From assembly GCF_031755915.1 (NCBI RefSeq), contig NC_083382.1:13979001-14043000 (forward strand): a DNA stretch of 64,000 bases. Direction: 5' to 3'. Made by a program: the position numbers and the translations under genes. The notes under the pieces were generated by a model. That model did no database searches, was not told the DNA's origin, and was given only the letters and a program-made list of their open reading frames with translations. Positions 36,689 through 49,133 of the stretch are shown one piece after another (position 1 is the first letter of the stretch; each line of letters opens with the position of its first letter). This stretch comes from Ziziphus jujuba. Taxonomy: Eukaryota; Streptophyta; Magnoliopsida; Rosales; Rhamnaceae.

Positions 36689-36691
36689 TAA

Positions 36692-37929
36692 GTAAATTCT
36701 ATCAATGCAGGGGGAAAAAAGAAAAAGAAAAAAGTAAAGATACTAATGAATTCCACCACCATAAATTTATGTTAAATTCTTACATATATAAATGCAGTCT
36801 TAGGATCCTAGAGGTAAAAGTGACATTATTTAGATGTAAAAGTATTTTATGGAGTTTCAAAATTATAATAACAAAAGCCACAATGTGTTGAATTCCCGAA
36901 TTACCACTACTTCATATAATAACTTAAGTAGAGAAAAATAATAAATTAAAAAATATTTTCTTATGATTTTGGTTGTGATATATTGAATAATTGAGTATAT
37001 CTTCTTATATTTTTTTCTCACTAATTAACCTTTTCCTTTTTCCTTGGAAAATATTAGCCTAGATCAGATCAAATATTTGGCATTTTCTTATCTTCCTAGT
37101 GAGATTGTTGTTTCATAACTTACTTATGCTTCTACTATCCTATGTATCCTCATGAGAATTACATCTAATTATACACAAAATATTTTTGAAATTAGGACTT
37201 GTCCAAAAAAAAAAGAGGTCAACATAGAAAATATATAATGCAAGGTTCAAGCATGGTAATGGCTCGATTAACAATGCATAATCTGATAATATAATTTAAT
37301 ATCTAGATATAGACATATTCAACAAGTCCAACATTTATTGAATTTCCACAATATTCTATATAATTTCGTATGATATCACTAATAATTATATGTATATTCT
37401 CATCTTTTCCTTCAAAAAAAAAAAGAAAAAAAGAAAAAAAAAGCTTTTGTGGTGGCTAGAACAAGGCCTTCCGTGGCTTCAAAAAATATATTGCTACTAA
37501 TGTAACAATTCCTTACTATTAAAACATTCTCATCTTTTGCTTAAAAAAAAAAAAGTTTTACCTTTTCAAGAGTTGCAACTTTCTAAAAAAGACTCTCATG
37601 AGAGAAGAGATTAACCCAATAAAGGAGAGAAGAGATTTATCTTCACATCATACAACCTAATCAAAAGCCTTTGTATAAACTCCAAACTAGTACTAGATGA
37701 TAGTTGGGGAGGAAGCTACCATATATAAATTAATATATCCCTCCAATCAAAGTAAAAGTAGGAAAACAATAATCCAAAAAAGGGAAAAGTAGAAAGTAAA
37801 AGGGAAGAATGGAAATTAATATAAATGTGGATTCTTTAAGTGACCTCACGAGATCTAAATTCTTTTTTTTTTTCAATAATTATCATCAATTATGGTTTAA
37901 ATATTTAACCATTATATATTATCATTATG

Positions 37930-37961
<32 letters not shown>

Positions 37962-39737
37962 ATATATTATCTTAACTCTTTTTCTTTTTTGCTACAAAAT
38001 AAAAAAAAATTTCTTTCCTTTTTTTTATTTATAAATCAATCCTAACCATTTGAATAGAAAAAAATAAAATAAAAAGCTATTTGATATAACCAATTCAAGT
38101 AAAACCCGTATAAACAACATTTAAAAAAAGGTGCCCCCTCTGTAACCAATAAAAAAGAAACATTCAAATTATATATAACTAATAAAAAGATTTGTGTAAA
38201 AATAAAATTAATATAAAAAACCATTTAAAGTGTTTTATTAAATATTTAAAACTAAATTCAACCGTGTAACGGATTTGATAAGAAAACAAATATATGCAAT
38301 TTGTAATATGGACAAAAAAATAAAATTATATAACATAAATTTTCAATTAGTGTTACCTATTGAAAGTTGGATCCACAAAAATTGAAGGAAATTAGTATAT
38401 AGAGATTATAATATTAATAAAAGTTTAAAAAAAAAAATTTTTTTTTGAAGTATTCACGAAATTTGTCGCTCACTAATTAGTTCTAACTTCATACTTAGCA
38501 GGAGATTTGCGACTTTTTTTTTTTTTTTTGGGTCAGAATCCAATAAAAGGAAACTATCTTAACCTAACATATTATGGCATCTTATACGACCTCAATCCCT
38601 CTTTGTTGGTTTTCCAATATCAACTCTCTCTGAAGGTATTATGTTTGATGTTTTTTTTCTTTTTTTGGCTTTTGTTTTTCTTTTCTTTTTTCTCTTAATT
38701 TTGAGTCCATAAATTGTTGGAATTCATAATGTATTTGGATTTTCCGATTTCTTTTTTATTTCTTTCATCTTTTTTCTTTATACGTCTCTTTCTCTTGTTC
38801 TTTTGCTTTTTGATATTCTTATTTTACTAATATCTGTAATACAATTTCTCATTTTGGTAGAGTTGGATTGCTCTCAATTGGGTTTGAAGAGATTTGGCCA
38901 TTAGTTTTCATATTTGTGGGCCAATAATAGATAGGTTCTTTCTTTTTGATATTGTGCTCTTTTTGGATTCTATGTTTTTTTAGTATTTCATTATCCATCT
39001 GTTTGGTTTTAGAGAAAATTTAAAGAAAATTTAGACTTGTTTTCATATATAAGCTAGCAATATTATTACTCTTGTTAATTGATATCAGTGTAGTGGATAG
39101 TTAATCAGACGTTAAACCCATAAGAGAGAAAGATTTTTAGATTTTTAATTCATTTGTTTGCTCCAAAAGATATTTAGAATTGAGGGTTTTTGTCCCCTCC
39201 TATTGTTCAAAAATTTATTGATTTTTGTGAACCTTATTTGTGAATTTTAATTTATTTTTATGGTCAAAAAGTTGTATTTTCTTTGACATACACAAACACA
39301 TACACACATATGTATTACAAAGATTTCCAATGATGTTATGAAGTTATTTTCATGAGTTTACAACCCTTTAAACATTCAAAAAGTTTTAAGTTAACTCCCA
39401 CTAAATATGGAAAAAATAGATGGGTGGGATGACATTCTATAAAGTCATTTTGCTCTCTGTATGGTTCTTTTGGCCTTCTAAAGTTGTCAAATAGAGAGTT
39501 AAATTGTAGTGAGTGCAGTGAGTGCTTTTACCAACTTATCAAAATGGGGTATAGTAAGAGAATATTTTTTACTCTTACACACACAATAGCTTTGATATCT
39601 TCATGTCTCTTAGTACATGATTGTATTACATTCAATGCCCCTTCAATTGCAGGTCCTAAAATTTCTTCCTATATAATGCATAATATATATATATATATAT
39701 AATACCAAAGTTTAAGGAATTTAATGATTTTGAAAAT
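36692..39737. other. intergenic / possible CACTA flank, no gene seen
   Basis: AT-rich, with a (TA)n tract (37929-37958) and T-rich stretches at 38500-38850. 38465-38515 has GTCGCTCAC and TTTGCGAC words that could be the start of the next CACTA element, but no terminus can be proved. The right end of the first CACTA should also lie near here. Confidence 0.5.
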
Positions 39738-42270
39738 ATGACAATTATACTAATTGATGTCTTATTTGTTTTTTCAACCAGGCCTAGTCAAAAGTCATCT
39801 CATAAACTAAGAGGTGTAAGGAATGCTTCTCAACAAGAAGCACCATTGAATGTAGTAGAAGTATCTCATTCACTCATTGATTCAATAACTACTTACAAAA
39901 GAAAATCAAGGTCAAAACGTGTAGGAAGTGATGAGTATCTAAAAAGCAATTTGCTATACAAAGATACTTATGTAGCTAACATTGATTCAACATATGAACA
40001 CACGGATGATGTTGCTGTAATACATTCTCCTCCTACTCATAGCATATTATCATTGCATGGAGATATGGATGAAAATCTTGAAAAGAACACAGAAATTGCT
40101 CATCAAGTAGATTTAGTCACACAAGAACAAGTAAATGATATAGTAACTCCAACAAAACAACCAAGTAGAGTAAAACAAAAGAGAGGTCCAACAAAAGTGA
40201 AGAAAATTGGTCTAGACTATAAAGTTAAAGTCAAATTTAATGAATATGGACAAGCTATTGGTGTTGAATCTATTGGTTTATCTTCGTTTTTTGGGACTTT
40301 TAACGTGTGAAATTGTACCTTTTACAATTAATGATTGGAGAAATGTTCCCAAAAATATAGAAATAGTTTTATAGGAAGCTATCCAGGTATATTTCTTTGT
40401 CTTTTTTAAAAGCAATAATAATAATTATTTGAACATATTATTTTTCAACTTAACATTTAAACTCTATTTACATGTCATTAATATTTCAACTTTTAGGAAA
40501 GGTATTAGGTCAATGAGCACTAGCAAAAGAAATATATTTTCAAAAAGATGGGTGAACTATGGAAAGAATCAAAATCAAGATTTATTGGTCAACTGAAATA
40601 AGCAGCTAATGGATAAGAAATATTAACGTTGAAACCAAGTAATATCATATTAGATCATGACTGGAAGAACTTTGTTAAACAAAAAACAAGTGCAAAATTC
40701 AAGGTATGTAGTAAAGAGTTAGCTGAATAATTATAAATTATCCTTGACATATGATTATATAAATGTTGTATATTTCACTCTTTTCAAGCTATAAGTGACA
40801 AATTCAGAGGTATGAGAAAAAAAACAAATCCCCAACTCTTGTAGTTGCAAAGGATTTGCTCGATTAGCTAATGATATGGTACATAATTTCATTTTTGTTC
40901 ATTTTTTTATTTAATGTTGAGCAAATTTTAATAATATGTTTTGTTTCTAATTGTGTAAAAAAAAATTAGTAGTAAACAACCCTAAAAAATTGGTAGAACT
41001 ACGATTTGGTTATGATCACATACTAAAAGAATGGAGAACCTATAATAGCTGCTAAAGTTGTTGTAAGTTTTATTGTTTTTATAATTTATTACCGTTGTTT
41101 TTTTAGTTTACCATTTTACTCATACCAAATGAGTCATTCCATTACTATTCTTCTTGCATTCTCTCTCCCTCTCTCTCTCTCTCTTGTTTTTGCATTCTTT
41201 TTTTTCTCTTCTATTTTAATTTCTTCCATATATCATATCATACACTTATTTTATGCCTTTTTCATTTTATATCTATTTTGGATGAGGTTGACAATGGATG
41301 TATCTATTTCTTTTTTTGGTTTTGCGGTTTTTTTTTTTTTTTCATGAATTAGAAGTGACTTTGGATCCCTTTTTTTAAATTGTTTTTATTTGGTGAATAT
41401 GTTAAGAAGTAATTATATAGAAAATGTAAAATACTTATGTTCATGAAATCTTTTTTTTTTTGAATTGTTTTTTAATAGAATAAGCTCAAAAAAGTTGAGG
41501 AAAAATCATCATCTTCTCTATCAAATTTGCAAGAAGATGCTTTAGCAAAAGTCCTTACTTGAAAAAATCCAAGAAGAGTAAAAAGGATTATTAAAGGAGT
41601 TACCCTTGCAAGGTTATCAATACTTCAACAAAGAGATGATTATATTAATCAAATGCAAGATAAGCAGGCAGCACTAGAAGACAAAGTGGCTCGTATGGAA
41701 AGTTTAATTAATAATTTGATGAAAAATCAGATAATATTACATTCTATTAAATCAACTATCTTTTTTTATTCTTAATAATCCATTTGTATGGTTAATGTTT
41801 CTATGAATATATAATTAAACTTGTAGAGCCATAATCAAACAACTGAGGAACCAGCAAATGCTCATATATCTTCTACCTCAATAATTTTTATTTTATTTTT
41901 TTTGTGTACATATAGACATATATTTATAGCTAATAATAAGTTTTTATAAGTGATATTTATTTCCATTATTTTGATGCCTTATTGGTTAAAGAGTATGAAC
42001 AATAACTCCAATAAAAACAAGTGCAAATTGTTAGATTGGGTTGGGTCAGGAGAAATTGTTACTGAAGGCCGTTGGTCTTCAAGTAATCCTACAGATTTTG
42101 TTTTCCATATTCTTTTTTGTCCTAATGCCAAGAGAATTTGGTTTGATGTAGCACAAAAACCTAAAGCATATTTATGAAGATCAATATCAAATATGAATAA
42201 CATAGAAGATATTGTAGCCTGTAGGTAGTACATTAACTTGGCATGTGAACAAAGTTATAATGGAGTAAAT
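39738..42270 (+). pseudogene. second CACTA transposon protein (PTTA/En/Spm), degenerate
   Basis: A 190-codon frame (39738-40310) contains a Lys/Arg-rich region, then RGPTKVKKIGL, KFNEYGQAIG and IGLSSFFGTF. It continues in another frame with PFTINDWRNVPKNIE to a donor at about 40388. Later exon remnants: FKKMGELWKESKSRF and DHDWKNFVKQKTSAKFK (40530-40705); a region at 40780-41060 matching the conserved mid-domain; a coiled-coil-like stretch with QQRDDYINQMQDKQAALEDK (41475-41735); and the C-terminal block LLDWVGSGEIVTEGRWSS with FCPNAKRIWFDVAQKP (42020-42170). A TGA replaces the expected Trp after KAYL. Same family as the minus-strand pseudogene at 34560-35830, but a separate element. Confidence 0.82.
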
Positions 42271-43100
42271 AGAATGGTAATGCACTATAAATTTAATGTT
42301 GCCAAATTTTATTTTCATATTAACTTTGGAATTGTAGACTAATATCATTCAAACTATTTATTGCATCTTTAAAAAAGAAAAAGCCACTATCATTAATTAA
42401 AATGAGTAATTCAATACAATATACAATCAAAAAAATATTATGTTTATATATACTCAAATAACTTACAATATATATGTCCTTACAAAAAAAAAAAAAAAAA
42501 GCCTTAAAATATTTATGTATGTGTATATTCACTCAAATAACCATTTTATATTTTGTTGTAAGTTTTTGAAGAATATGTGAAGTAATATAAAGATATTAGT
42601 TTAGTAATACAAGATTGAATACTATTTAATATTATATTCATTTGAACTGTTGAGTAGACATATTAAGTACTTATTAATATTTGATTGCTTTATAATGGTA
42701 TTTGAGCAGGATGCAACTTTTATTTATAAGTTTTATATTATTTGACAATGGAAATATGGTTTTATGATTAGAAAATTGTATTTTGAATTTAATTTGCTTT
42801 ATTGTTTTATGTTTATTACTCGAAAGTTTTTTTTTTTTCCTCAAAAATGTATCTCATAAAGTTATAACGAATTATATTATAAACAAATAAAAAAGATGCT
42901 ATAAGCAAATAAATGTGAATATTACATATATATAGATATTTTATTTATAATTATGCTATTAAATAATTTATTTGATCATTACCATGCTACTAAATAATTA
43001 TAAAATTCTTTTAATAAGTAAAATTTTATCTAATAGTTTAAATAACTATTATCTAATAACATTATGATTTATATATACATATATATATATATATATTATC

Positions 43101-43190
<90 letters not shown>

Positions 43191-43785
43191 TAAGAGTAAA
43201 TCTTAGCTATTTGAATAAAAAAATAAAAATGAAAAACTATTTGATAGTTTTTTCCGCTCTTCAATATTTAATATGGAGATATTACAAAATAATTTTTTTT
43301 CACTTGTATAGACAAAATAGACAACATTTAATTTGGAGATATTATAATATTAAAAAATGCTAATGATTTATAAAAAAATTAATGTCACTATTACTAATTT
43401 ACCTATATAATAGAAAAATAAGTGACATTTGTAAATAATGTTAGAATTTTACTTAGATAATAGGAATATCAAATGACACTTGTAGATAATGTCATTATAT
43501 GGTGTAATTTTATAAAAAAAATAGTATTAAATTTAAATTATCAATGACATTATAATAAAAATGTTATTAAAATGGCTTTCGTATTCAAATTAAAAGTAGT
43601 TTTTATTAATTACATTTCGAAGATACTTTCAAGAAAACAATTTAATTGGAATTATTACTGTCAAATGAAATAATTATATTTATATTGCTAAAGAGGAATA
43701 ACTATATTTATATTGCTAAAGAGGAATAATTATATTTATATTATGGATTGTACATTAGGAAATGAATACAAACTCAAAGTCAGCA
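42271..43785. other. AT-rich region with TGACATTT-type repeats
   Basis: 43370-43570 holds several TGACATT/AATGTCA words (43384, 43432, 43483, 43495, 43551) like those of the subterminal array at 23195-23600. It may therefore be the 3' end of the second CACTA. 43670-43745 has three copies of an AATTATATTTATATTGCTAAAGAGG-like unit that belongs to the spacer of the tRNA-Arg-like array. No gene seen. Confidence 0.45.
43104..43184. repeat. (TC)n microsatellite, 81 bp
   Basis: An uninterrupted run of about 40 TC dinucleotides, preceded by (TA)n and followed by GTGTGT. Confidence 0.97.
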
Positions 43786-45053
43786 TGCCTGGTGGGACTC
43801 AAAGCCATAATTGTTTGATTAGAAGTCAGGCACCTTAAGTCTATTAAGCCACAAACGCTTTGATTTAAATTATTGCTATTAAAATTGGAATTATTACTAT
43901 TAAATGAAATAATCATATTTATGTTGCTAATTAGAAATTTGGCACCTTTAGTCTGTTAGGACACAGGCGTTTTGATTTAAATTATTACTATTAAATGAAG
44001 TAATCATATTTATATTAAAAGAAATTATAAAACCCCCACAATCGCCTGATTAAAAGTCAAACGCTTTAAGTCTATTAGACCAAAATGCTTTGATTTAATT
44101 TATTACTATTAAATGAAATAATCATATTTGTATTAAGGAAAAAAATTATAAATCACCATTAATTGGAATTATTAATATCGATTAGGCACCAAATCGCTTT
44201 GATTTAAATTATTACTATTAAATAAAATATTTATATTTATATTAAAGAAGAAAAAAATTATAAATCGCCGTTAATTGGAATTATTACTATTAAATGAAAT
44301 AATTATATTTAATTAGAAATCAAGCGCCTTAAGTTCATTAGGCCACAGGTGCTTTATAATTATTGAATGAAATATCTATATTTGTATTGCTAGAAACGAA
44401 GAAAGATTATATTTAATTGAAATATTTATATTTATATTGCTAAAAAAAAAGGAGGAAAATTATATTTAATTGCTAAAAAGGAATAATTATGTTTATATTA
44501 AGGATTGTACACATGTACATGAATAGAAACCCAAAGGCAGCACGCCTGGTGGGAATCGAACGCACAATCTCATGATTAAAAGTAAGGCGTTTTAGGTCCG
44601 TCAGGAGAAAATTTTCAATACATCGGTGGTACCAGTTCATCTGGTACCATTATTAATATATTGCTGGTATATATTTAAAAAAAAAATTATTATTATTTTT
44701 TATATTTTATATTTTAAATATTTTTTTTTTAATACGTGTTAGCAATGCATTAGAAGTGATACCAAATGAGCTGGTATCACCGATACACTGAAGTTTTTCT
44801 CGTCCATCAGGCCACAGACAATTTGGATTTGAATTATATTATTATTAATAAATAAAATAATTATAAATATATTGCTAAAAAAAAGAAAAAAATTATATTT
44901 ATATTTATATTGCTAGAGGTTTTCTTTTTGGATGGTTTTATTCTTTTTATTTTCTTTTTCTAAGAAAATATTATGAAAAAGCTAAAGCAAGCAGGTTAGA
45001 AGTCATGCACCTTAAGGCATGCACCTTAAGGACATTAGGCCACAGGCTCTTTG
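43786..45053 (-). repeat. tandem array of decayed tRNA-Arg(UCU)-like units
   Basis: About seven copies, read on the minus strand, each with part of a tRNA-Arg(UCU)-like sequence and an AT-rich spacer (ATTATTACTATTAAATGAA). Copies lie at about 43786-43857 (whole), 43927-43972, 44031-44090, 44179-44201 (weak), 44311-44354, 44542-44822 (split by a MITE) and 44991-45050. The whole copy has D-arm-like GGCTTAATAGAC, anticodon-loop-like ACTTCTAATC (anticodon UCU) and a decayed B box (GCTTTGAGTCC for GGTTCGANTCC). The split copy keeps a better B box, CGTTCGATTCC. All have acceptor or loop defects, so they are scored as pseudo-tRNA units. Confidence 0.7.
44605..44801. mobile_element. Mutator-type MITE inserted in a tRNA-Arg-like unit
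   Basis: A 197 bp element flanked by GTCCGTCAG (44596-44604) and GTCCATCAG (44802-44810), an 8 of 9 target duplication. The terminal inverted repeats begin GAGAAAATTTTCAATACATC against GAGAAAAACTTCAGTGTATC and continue through GGTACCAG/GATACCAG and CTCATTTGGTA-like words. Removing it rejoins the tRNA-like D-arm sequence. A 9 bp duplication points to the Mutator superfamily. Confidence 0.85.
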
Positions 45054-45240
45054 ATTTGAGTTATTACTATGAAATGAAATAATTATATTTATATTGCTAA
45101 AAAGTTCTTAATTTAGTTAGTTGATTCCAAATTTCCTATGGCAGGTTCTTCGTATGACATAATCAAACTAATCTATTATCAAAGCAAAACAGAAAAACTA
45201 AATATTAAATTCTTTTTAAAAAAAAAAAAAAAAAAGGTGG

Positions 45241-45311
45241 TGCACCAGCCGGGAATCGAACCCGGGTCTGTACCGTGGCAGGGTACTATTCTACCACTAG
45301 ACCACTGGTGC
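45241..45311 (-). tRNA. tRNA-Gly (anticodon GCC)
   Basis: 71 nt on the minus strand, with complete acceptor pairing (GCACCAG / CTGGTGC), a D arm with GTCTAGTGGTAGAA (A box), an anticodon stem GTACC/GGTAC around loop CTGCCAC (anticodon GCC) and a T arm CGGG-TTCGATT-CCCG (B box). No intron. A run of about 15 T follows the 3' end on the minus strand, a strong Pol III terminator. A CAA motif (TTCAAGCC) lies just upstream, as in many plant tRNA genes. It looks functional and is identical in form to the usual plant cytosolic tRNA-Gly(GCC). Confidence 0.97.
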
Positions 45312-45744
45312 TGGCTTGAAGGCGACGTCCCCAAAATATATTTTTAACATTTTTTCCTTCCTGGGTAAATGACTGCCACAAACTTTTTTCATATTCATAT
45401 CAGTTATTGAATTTTATTTCTGTATCCATTTCAGTTCTTCTAAATTTTCATTTGAGGATTTTTCATATAAATTCGCAGTTTTCCTAACTCAACTTGAAAC
45501 TTTTTTTTTTTTTTAAAGTTTTTTGGCTTTTGATGTAAAACATTGTTTCATTCCACTCCCTTGACATTTTCAAATTCAAGAGAATCCAAAACTACATTTT
45601 CATTGAAGACAATTTTTACCTACAATCATGCTAAAGCTACTCATGCAGGAAATACAAACAAGGGGGAAGAGAGAGAGAGAGGAAAAAGAAGACAGGTTAT
45701 ATAACTTTCAGCATTACAAATCTGTTGACTGTTACATTGCATGA

Positions 45745-46630
45745 ATTATACCCGTGATCATTGAAATTCAGTTAGCACATTCAGAGAGTAAAAATCCCAT
45801 GAAACTGAAAATCTGCAGCTATATATATATATATATATATAAAAGAACTCTGTATTACACTAAGCATACATGAACAGATGAATTAATTGTTAAATAATTC
45901 AATCTGGTAGCCAAAATTCTCAAACTAGCATTTATATCCTTGTCATTCCAGTAATGCCTTCCAATGTACCATGATGATGCATTCTAGCAAGCCCAAAGTC
46001 GCCTAACCTAGCATTTATATCTTTATTAAGCAACATATTGCTTGCCTTAATATCTCTATGCAAGACTTTGGCTTCCAACACTGGTGCATATACAAAACCC
46101 CACAAGCTATACATCCTTCAAAGCCTTAATCCTCTCTTCTCAACTCAATACCATACTCTCCTTGCATTCAAATATCCTCTTGTCCAAGCCTCCGTTTCCC
46201 AATTAATTATATACCAAAACCATGCTTCTTTTTTCACGCTTATAACCAACCCCTCAACCCTATATCATATTTCTATGGTTCAATCTCTCCAAGCTTGAAA
46301 TTTCAACCAAAAACTCCCTCATCCCATGCTCATTTTGGAGTGAAATTTCTTCACTGCAACTTCTATTCCTCCTGCCAAAACCCCTTTATAGACCTTTCCA
46401 TCCCCTCCAAAACCAATCGCATTTTTCTTCATGTTGCTGCATAAGTCTCTTGACTATCGGTCCAGTGTGACCAACACTTCAATTCTTAATCTTCAAATCT
46501 CGTCATTCTCCTCTTTCCAATTGTTCCTCCAACAAACCATAAGCCGAACTACCAAAATCACAGAATCTCCTCCAACAAACCATAAGGCATCAAATCTTCA
46601 TAAACAACCTCCTAATAAAAAACAGAGTGA
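45745..46630 (-). pseudogene. lectin receptor kinase pseudogene (truncated copy of 50407-52488)
   Basis: On the minus strand it matches the intact gene from the transmembrane segment (about 46600), through the juxtamembrane region (WKEENDEI, about 46495), the P-loop (AIGFGG, about 46410) and LDKRIFECKES (about 46180), to the HRD and DFG motifs ([25 protein letters not shown]; 46070-45960). It then jumps to sequence equivalent to the 3' flank of the intact gene (TTCAATCTGGT, 45899-45909, as at 50339-50349). The C-lobe and C-tail are thus deleted and the lectin domain is absent. Frameshifts and stops occur (for example V-stop after IKALKD). The 3' flank to about 45745 is also duplicated, so this is a DNA-level duplication. 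Confidence 0.85.
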
Positions 46631-48969
46631 CTTTAGAATCTACCTATTCATTGACTGCTGATCAAAATATTAGCTAGTCCATCAGCTACTTTTTTTACAT
46701 TCCATAAACACATAGGACCATTGAAATCTCCCAGTTCTTATCAGTGAACTCTCTGAATCTGTCCACCATATAAACAAGGAATGTAACAACTATGTTTCCC
46801 TACCCACATATAATAAGTCAAGCAGCTCATAATCTTCTTTTTTTTCCCATATTAAATTTCTCTGTCAAAATTTTTTTAACACATGTACATTTGGATCTTG
46901 TGACAGAACGATCTTTAATACCTCAGTCATTTTTTTTTTTTTTTTTTCAGTTGGGATTTCTGAACTGATTCTTCTACAAATGAAACAGGTGATCCATGAT
47001 TGATCAACTAGTCAACTACTTTAGCAAGACCATAATCCCAAGTCCAAAATGCCAAAGGACCTATAATCACATAAATGAATTGACAACCAAGCCCAATGCT
47101 ACCATTCAATCAATTAAATTTTTACAGATACTATATTTCCATGGCTGTAAGAAATTTAATGAAATACATTGTATGCCAAAAATAAAAAGAGAGAGGGTAA
47201 TAGGAAAAGCTATGAAGTCTAACTCAATTTGAGTAAACGAAAACTATGTAGTGTAATTGAATTTGAATGAAGGGAACTAACTTACATCCAAAGCCTCTAA
47301 AACTTTTAGGAGCTCAATCCCATGGACTCCACTGGGATGCTTGACTCGGATCCTTGATTAGATTTCAACTGCACTGTATTGCTTTTTCCATGAACTCCTG
47401 AATCTTCAAACCCACCCAAATCAAATTCCTCTAATCACAAACTCAGATTAAATAATAATAATAAAAACATGAAAAACAAAACAGAGACTACATCCAAGAA
47501 GACAAAATTTTGCACTCTTCCAAGTGTCCAAACAAAAAGTTGTAGACTTTTTCACTTAAAAACCATTATTTATTTTAATTTGCAATGAAAGCAGCAACAC
47601 AAGGTATAATTATGCATATCCTGGATGCCTGCAACATCATCCGTTTTTATAAAGGTCCTTTTTCTAGTTCCAACATCAATATATGAAACCATGACAACTT
47701 CTGAATCATCATTATAATTAAGTTGATTTCATTGTGTTTAGGCTGATCGATTGTCCAATTCTCTTCTCCATTGAAATGACACCTTCTGTCTTCTGATGCA
47801 TGTTTCCAGGCCCATCAAATGGATGAACATGTCCATGATCTGTATCAACCCAAGATAATTTAACGTCATTTTAGTAATGTAATCTATATTCTAGATAAAT
47901 GTAAAATACAGAATTGAGAGACCATTCATCAAATGAATTTTCAAGAGCATAACTTAGATCCCTGTATGAGATACCATTATAAAGAATGCTGTTTGTGATG
48001 GAATATGATGTTTGTATCAGTAGATTTATTCATTATTTCCAAACTATACTAGTGATAGAGATGGAACAAAGCATTTACTATTGTTGCTGGAATAAACAGA
48101 ATTATGCTACTTGCTGTCCACTCTGCCGCAAAAGGGGCTGCTTTCTTCCCTAAAAATTGCCAGTTCCACCACTAATACCCAGCAAGAAGCATAACTCCGT
48201 CCTGAGGCTGCTTTCATTCCAACCAACAACAGTTGTATATGATTCAAAGCGCCTTGAGGCCATCTCCATGACTAGTATAGTGTAGGTGTTAACTTGTATT
48301 GAAATAATGAATAAATATGCTAACACAAATAATGAGCCGACCATCCCCACTTTTACATGTGGGTTCATTTCCGAATGTATTTAGGACATTGTTGAAGTGT
48401 GCAAGCATGTTTAGCCATCTGTTTTAAAAACTGTTTTTTGTTTTTGAAAACAGAAAATTGTTCTTAAAACAAAAATATGTTGTTTGGCCATTATTTTCAA
48501 AAAATGTTTTAAGAGAAAAATAGAAAAGAAACTAATAAAAAGATGTTTTTCATAGTTTTTAAAAAAATTAAAAATATGTTGGTTCACCATATTTGATATT
48601 TGAGCATCGACAGAGAAGAGTAAAAATGACAATTTACCTTATACAACAATCCAAAACAGCATGCACCGTCCCTAAAAATATAATTTTGGTTTTTGAAAAT
48701 TATTTTCAAACATAATTGATCAAATACTCATTATTTTTATAAAATAATATAAAAATATTTTTATTCTATATTTTAAAAACAAAAAAATAAAAAACATGAC
48801 CATTTATAAATCTCAACATTGGCTATATTTGAAGATCCTAAAGGTAGTATGCGCTTGGATTACTCCTTCTAGAGGATTGACATTTTAGAGCGCAACCACA
48901 AAACCTCAACATAAATACCCATTTGTTTCAATTCCACCTCACAGAAACCACCATTATATATATATATAT
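46631..48969. other. region between kinase pseudogene and MITE B, duplicated blocks
   Basis: 47370-47560 resembles 49525-49650 (shared AAATCAAATTCCT, TAATCACA, CTCAGAT), so parts of the kinase locus surroundings are duplicated. 47715-48060 resembles 19427-19960. 48405-48800 is rich in TTTTTGAAAAC/GTTTTTAAAAA words and may be a degenerate MITE, but its ends are not defined. No intact gene seen. Confidence 0.5.
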
Positions 48970-49133
48970 ACAGTCCGTCTATAGTGCGGACTATCCTCAT
49001 GCAGACCATAGTATTGGTAACCGTTTTTTATATTATTGGTGACAATTTTCTAAGAAATCGTCGTTAATACTATGAAAAACCGTCACTAATACTACGGTTC
49101 TCATGCGGACCGTCCTCACCATAAAATTTCCGT
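48970..49133. mobile_element. MITE, (TA)n-associated family, copy B
   Basis: A 164 bp element starting ACAGTCCGTC and ending CATAAAATTTCCGT, bounded by TA repeats (48954-48969 and 49134-49154). It is the same family as 20250-20412 but in the opposite orientation, with the same internal hairpin words (GACAATTTTC, AAATCGTCG, AATACTATGAAAAACCGTC). Confidence 0.88.

Noticed and set aside
39484..39516. TTGTAGTG as a possible CACTA right terminus
   Set aside because: There is no subterminal repeat next to it and no matching target duplication; a short word in AT-rich DNA is expected by chance.
39738..40310. 190-codon frame as an intact plant gene
   Set aside because: Motifs such as NEYGQ and the later broken exons identify it as a transposon protein remnant.
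46038..46661. Plus-strand frames of 86 and 76 codons
   Set aside because: Antisense of the lectin kinase pseudogene; no own domain.
48405..48800. MITE-like stretch with GTTTTTGAAAAC words
   Set aside because: No pair of terminal repeats or target duplication could be defined.
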